Below, piece after piece: positions 6,345 to 8,338 of a stretch of DNA of 8,338 nt. The DNA is from DATLZM01 sp035559315 (GTDB lineage Bacteria; Actinomycetota; UBA4738; HRBIN12). The translations under genes and the position numbers were made by a program. The notes under the pieces are model-generated. The model searched no databases. It was not told where the DNA came from and was given only the letters and a program-made list of their open reading frames with translations. Numbering within the stretch: position 1 is the first letter of the stretch; the number at the start of each line of letters is the position of its first letter. The stretch spans positions 1 through 8,338 of the forward strand of contig DATMBJ010000005.1 in assembly GCA_035559315.1 (NCBI GenBank). Direction: 5' to 3'.

Positions 6345-7156
6345 GGCCGGGCCCCGGGCGGGTTCATGGATCCCGAGCGGAAGCCCTCGAGGTCGAGGGC
6401 CACGAACCGGTACCCGAGGGCCTTGAGCCCCTCCACGACCCGCTCCCGCACCCCCGGCGCCGCCAGGCGCGGGAGGTCCGGGAGCTCCACCTCGATCCGG
6501 GCGACGTCGCCGTGCACGCGGACCCGGACCTGGCGGAACCCGAGGTCGCGGAGCAACCGCTCCGCCCGGCCCACCCTCGAGAGCTCCTCCACCGTGATCC
6601 TCACCCCGAACGCGATCCGGGAGGACAGGCAGGCCGACGACGGCTTGTCCCAGGTCGGGATGCGGAGCCTTCGGGCCGCCTCCCGAACATCCTGCTTCGT
6701 GAACCCGGCCTCGACCAGGGGGTGGCGGACGCCGTGGAGCTCGGCCGCCCGCAGGCCGGGGCGGAAGTCGCCCAGGTCGTCCAGGTTCGCCCCCGAGGCC
6801 ACGACCGCGAGCCCCTCCTCCCGGGCCACGCGGGCCAGCACCCGGTACAGCTCGGTCTTGCAGTGGAAGCAGCGGTCGGTGCCGTTCGCCAGGTAGGCCT
6901 CGTCCTCCACCTCCCGGGTCCGGACCGTCCGGTGGCGGATCCCGAGGTCCCGGGCCAGGCGGCGGGCCTCCGCCAGCTCGCCCGGCGGGAGCGAGGGCGA
7001 GACCGCGGTGACCGCGAGGTGGCGCTCCGGGAGCGCCCGGGCGGCCGCCGCGGCCACGAGCGTGGAGTCCACGCCCGCCGAGAACGCCACCACGACCCCG
7101 TCCATCGACGCGAGCACGCCCCGGAGCCGCTCCAGCTTGGCCTCGATCCCCGCCAC
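6341..7156 (-). CDS. larE: ATP-dependent sulfur transferase LarE family
   Basis: LarE adenylates and sulfurates a pyridinium bis-carboxylate mononucleotide to build the nickel-pincer cofactor of lactate racemase and relatives. The 271-aa product shows the PP-loop SAGVDS at 26-31 (usually SGGVDS), CFHCKTELY with Cys96 and Cys99, ASGANLDDLGDFRPG at 120-134, and WDKPSSACLSSRI at 169-181. Its Cys176 has the same number as the sacrificial cysteine of Lactobacillus plantarum LarE, which donates its own sulfur. Some homologues instead hold a [4Fe-4S] cluster; I cannot decide which applies here. No larB, larC or lactate racemase gene is in the window, so another sulfur-insertion substrate is possible. 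The GTG at 7156 gives the normal start. It follows the groEL hairpins and leads a coupled unit with the NIL and thioesterase genes. Confidence 0.92.
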   Translation of the reverse strand: MAGIEAKLERLRGVLASMDGVVVAFSAGVDSTLVAAAAARALPERHLAVTAVSPSLPPGELAEARRLARDLGIRHRTVRTREVEDEAYLANGTDRCFHCKTELYRVLARVAREEGLAVVASGANLDDLGDFRPGLRAAELHGVRHPLVEAGFTKQDVREAARRLRIPTWDKPSSACLSSRIAFGVRITVEELSRVGRAERLLRDLGFRQVRVRVHGDVARIEVELPDLPRLAAPGVRERVVEGLKALGYRFVALDLEGFRSGSMNPPGARP

Positions 7157-7191
7157 GGCCCGATGGTGCCACAGGCGAGCGGCGGACGCGA

Positions 7192-7235
7192 CGGGAACGA
7201 GAGGGGCCCCGGGTCGCCCCGGGGCCCCGTTCCCG
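7192..7235 (-). terminator. Large GC hairpin downstream of groEL
   Basis: CGGGAAC (7192-7198), a 4-nt bulge, GGGGCCCCGGG (7203-7213), loop TCGC, CCCGGGGCCCC (7218-7228) and GTTCCCG (7229-7235) form an 18-bp stem. On the minus strand it lies about 50 nt past the groEL stop and 35 nt before larE. There is no U-tract on either side, as is common for actinobacterial hairpin terminators. Its position favours termination of groEL transcripts ahead of larE. Partial read-through or a 3' stabiliser role is also possible. Confidence 0.7.
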
Positions 7236-7240
7236 CTTCG

Positions 7241-7280
7241 GAGGGGGGCTCCACCGTTCCTTCGTCGGAGCCCGCCCCTC
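7241..7280 (-). terminator. Second hairpin immediately after groEL
   Basis: GAGGGGGGCTCC (7241-7252) pairs with GGAGCCCGCCCCTC (7267-7280) across a 14-nt loop, leaving a 2-nt bulge. It starts about 7 nt past the groEL stop codon on the minus strand, directly before the larger hairpin. Together they look like a tandem terminator or a 3'-end stabiliser for groEL mRNA. No U-tract follows. Confidence 0.5.
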
Positions 7281-7287
7281 GGTTCGA

Positions 7288-8338
7288 TCAGAACTCCTCC
7301 ATGCCCCCGCCGGGCGTGGGCGTCTTCTCCTTCTCCGGCTTCTCCGCCACCACGGCCTCGGTGGTGAGGAACAGCGCGGCGATGGAGGCGGCGTTCTGGA
7401 GCGCCGAGCGCGTGACCTTGGCGGGGTCGATGATCCCGGCCTTGAACATGTCCACGTACTCGCCGGTCTCCGCGTTCAGGCCCCAGCCCGGCTCGAGCGA
7501 GCGGACCTTCTCGACCACCACGCCGCCCTCGAGCCCGGCGTTCGTGGCGATCTGCTTGAGCGGCTCCTCGAGGGCCCGCCGCACGATCATGGCCCCCGTG
7601 AGCTCGTCGCCCTCGAGGTCCACCTTGTCCAGGGCGGCCTGGGCGTTCAGCAGGGCCACGCCGCCGCCGGGGACGATGCCCTCCTCGATCGCGGCCTTCG
7701 TGGACTGGACGGCGTCCTCGATCCGGTGCTTCTTCTCCTTGAGCTCGACCTCGGTGGCCGCCCCGACCTTGATCACCGCGACCCCGCCGGAGAGCTTGGC
7801 CAGCCGCTCCTGGAGCTTCTCGCGGTCGTAGTCGGAGTCGGTCTTCTCGATCTCGGCCTTGATCTGGTTGATCCGGCCCTTGATCTCCTCCGGGTTCCCC
7901 TGGCCCTCGACGATCGTGGTGTCGTCCTTCGTCACCACGACCTTCCGGGCCCGGCCCAGGAGGTCGAGGGTGGTGTTCTCGAGCTTGAGGCCGACCTCCT
8001 CGGAGATCACCTGGCCGCCGGTGAGGATCGCCATGTCCTGGAGCATGGCCTTCCGCCGGTCGCCGAAGCCGGGGGCCTTGACCGCCACCGACTTGAACGT
8101 GCCGCGGATCTTGTTCACGACCAGGGTGGCCAGGGCCTCGCCCTCGACGTCCTCGGCGATCACGACCAGCGGCTTGCCGGTCTGCATGACCTTCTCGAGG
8201 ACCGGCAGGAGGTCCTTCACCGCCGAGATCTTCTGGTTCGCGAGCAGGATGTAGGGCTCCTCGAGGACCGCCTCCATCCGCTCGGGGTCGGTGATGAAGT
8301 AGGGCGAGATGTAGCCCTTGTCGAACCGCATCCCCTCG
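7288..8338 (-). CDS. groEL: Chaperonin GroEL, C-terminal two-thirds (5' part beyond window)
   Basis: The frame is open to the right edge, and the visible 350 residues align with E. coli GroEL from about residue 191 onward. GroEL forms the ATP-driven double-ring folding chamber in the cytoplasm. Apical-domain features are intact: GYISPYF (substrate-binding aromatics), AEDVEGEALATLVVN, and KAPGFGDRRKAMLQD. Further on come SDYDREKLQERLAKLSGGVA, RIEDAVQ with the Asp equivalent to catalytic Asp398, PGGGVALL, and DPAKVTRSALQNAASIA. The C-terminus is short, PGGGMEEF, with neither the long GGM repeats of many housekeeping copies nor the His-rich tail of actinobacterial GroEL1. This favours the housekeeping type. 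No groES lies downstream; a canonical one may lie upstream outside the window. Two hairpins follow the stop. Confidence 0.98.
   Translation of the reverse strand, partial: EGMRFDKGYISPYFITDPERMEAVLEEPYILLANQKISAVKDLLPVLEKVMQTGKPLVVIAEDVEGEALATLVVNKIRGTFKSVAVKAPGFGDRRKAMLQDMAILTGGQVISEEVGLKLENTTLDLLGRARKVVVTKDDTTIVEGQGNPEEIKGRINQIKAEIEKTDSDYDREKLQERLAKLSGGVAVIKVGAATEVELKEKKHRIEDAVQSTKAAIEEGIVPGGGVALLNAQAALDKVDLEGDELTGAMIVRRALEEPLKQIATNAGLEGGVVVEKVRSLEPGWGLNAETGEYVDMFKAGIIDPAKVTRSALQNAASIAALFLTTEAVVAEKPEKEKTPTPGGGMEEF

Noticed and set aside
6345..7172. Extension of the NIL gene frame upstream to make a protein of about 350 aa
   Set aside because: The added part is antisense-free but out of frame with larE, is Pro/Gly/Arg low complexity, and the GTGA overlap at 6341-6344 gives the natural start.
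2754..8338. groES-groEL pair as one operon
   Set aside because: The two genes lie over 4 kb apart on opposite strands with many genes between them.

Overview
The window is very GC-rich, by eye about three-quarters G+C, with GTG starts, short intergenic gaps and protein families typical of Actinomycetota: a stand-alone DUF6457 protein, the GroES-like paralogue ending in a Tyr-Leu tail, and an actinobacterial-type conserved unknown with a ribbon-helix-helix-like C-terminus. A deep-branching or uncultured actinobacterial lineage fits best, but I cannot name a genus. It looks like ordinary chromosome. I see no mobile element, integrase, phage gene, CRISPR array, tRNA or rRNA.

Layout from left to right. 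(1) A winged-helix regulator, cut by the left edge, points left. It is divergent from a two-gene molybdenum-cofactor unit, DUF6457 protein then moaA. (2) A PrmC/HemK-like methyltransferase on the minus strand has His in place of Asn in its NPPY motif. It is divergent from a stand-alone GroES-like paralogue. (3) That paralogue converges, with a 4-bp overlap, on a YjbQ-family gene. (4) YjbQ is divergent from a conserved unknown of 176 aa, which converges on a conserved small protein of about 64 aa. (5) A secreted protein with S-layer-homology-like repeats and a C-terminal NlpC/P60 peptidase domain follows on the plus strand. (6) A tight minus-strand cluster, larE, NIL-domain protein, hotdog thioesterase, lies downstream of groEL, which is cut by the right edge. 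Two strong hairpins separate groEL from larE.

Gene orientation alternates through most of the window, giving many short divergent and convergent junctions. Apart from DUF6457-moaA and larE-NIL-thioesterase, the genes are probably transcribed singly. They cover cofactor synthesis (MoaA, LarE, possibly YjbQ), protein folding (GroEL and a GroES paralogue), modification of a protein or other substrate (the PrmC-like enzyme) and the cell envelope (SLH-NlpC/P60).

The most consistent signal not explained by gene content is a -10-like hexamer placed 8 to 11 nt before the start codons of several genes that lack a good Shine-Dalgarno sequence. This suggests that much of the window uses leaderless or nearly leaderless transcripts. 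No clearly new multi-gene system is evident. The best leads are the altered methyltransferase motif, the orphan GroES paralogue, the two conserved unknowns and the larE-NIL-thioesterase unit.
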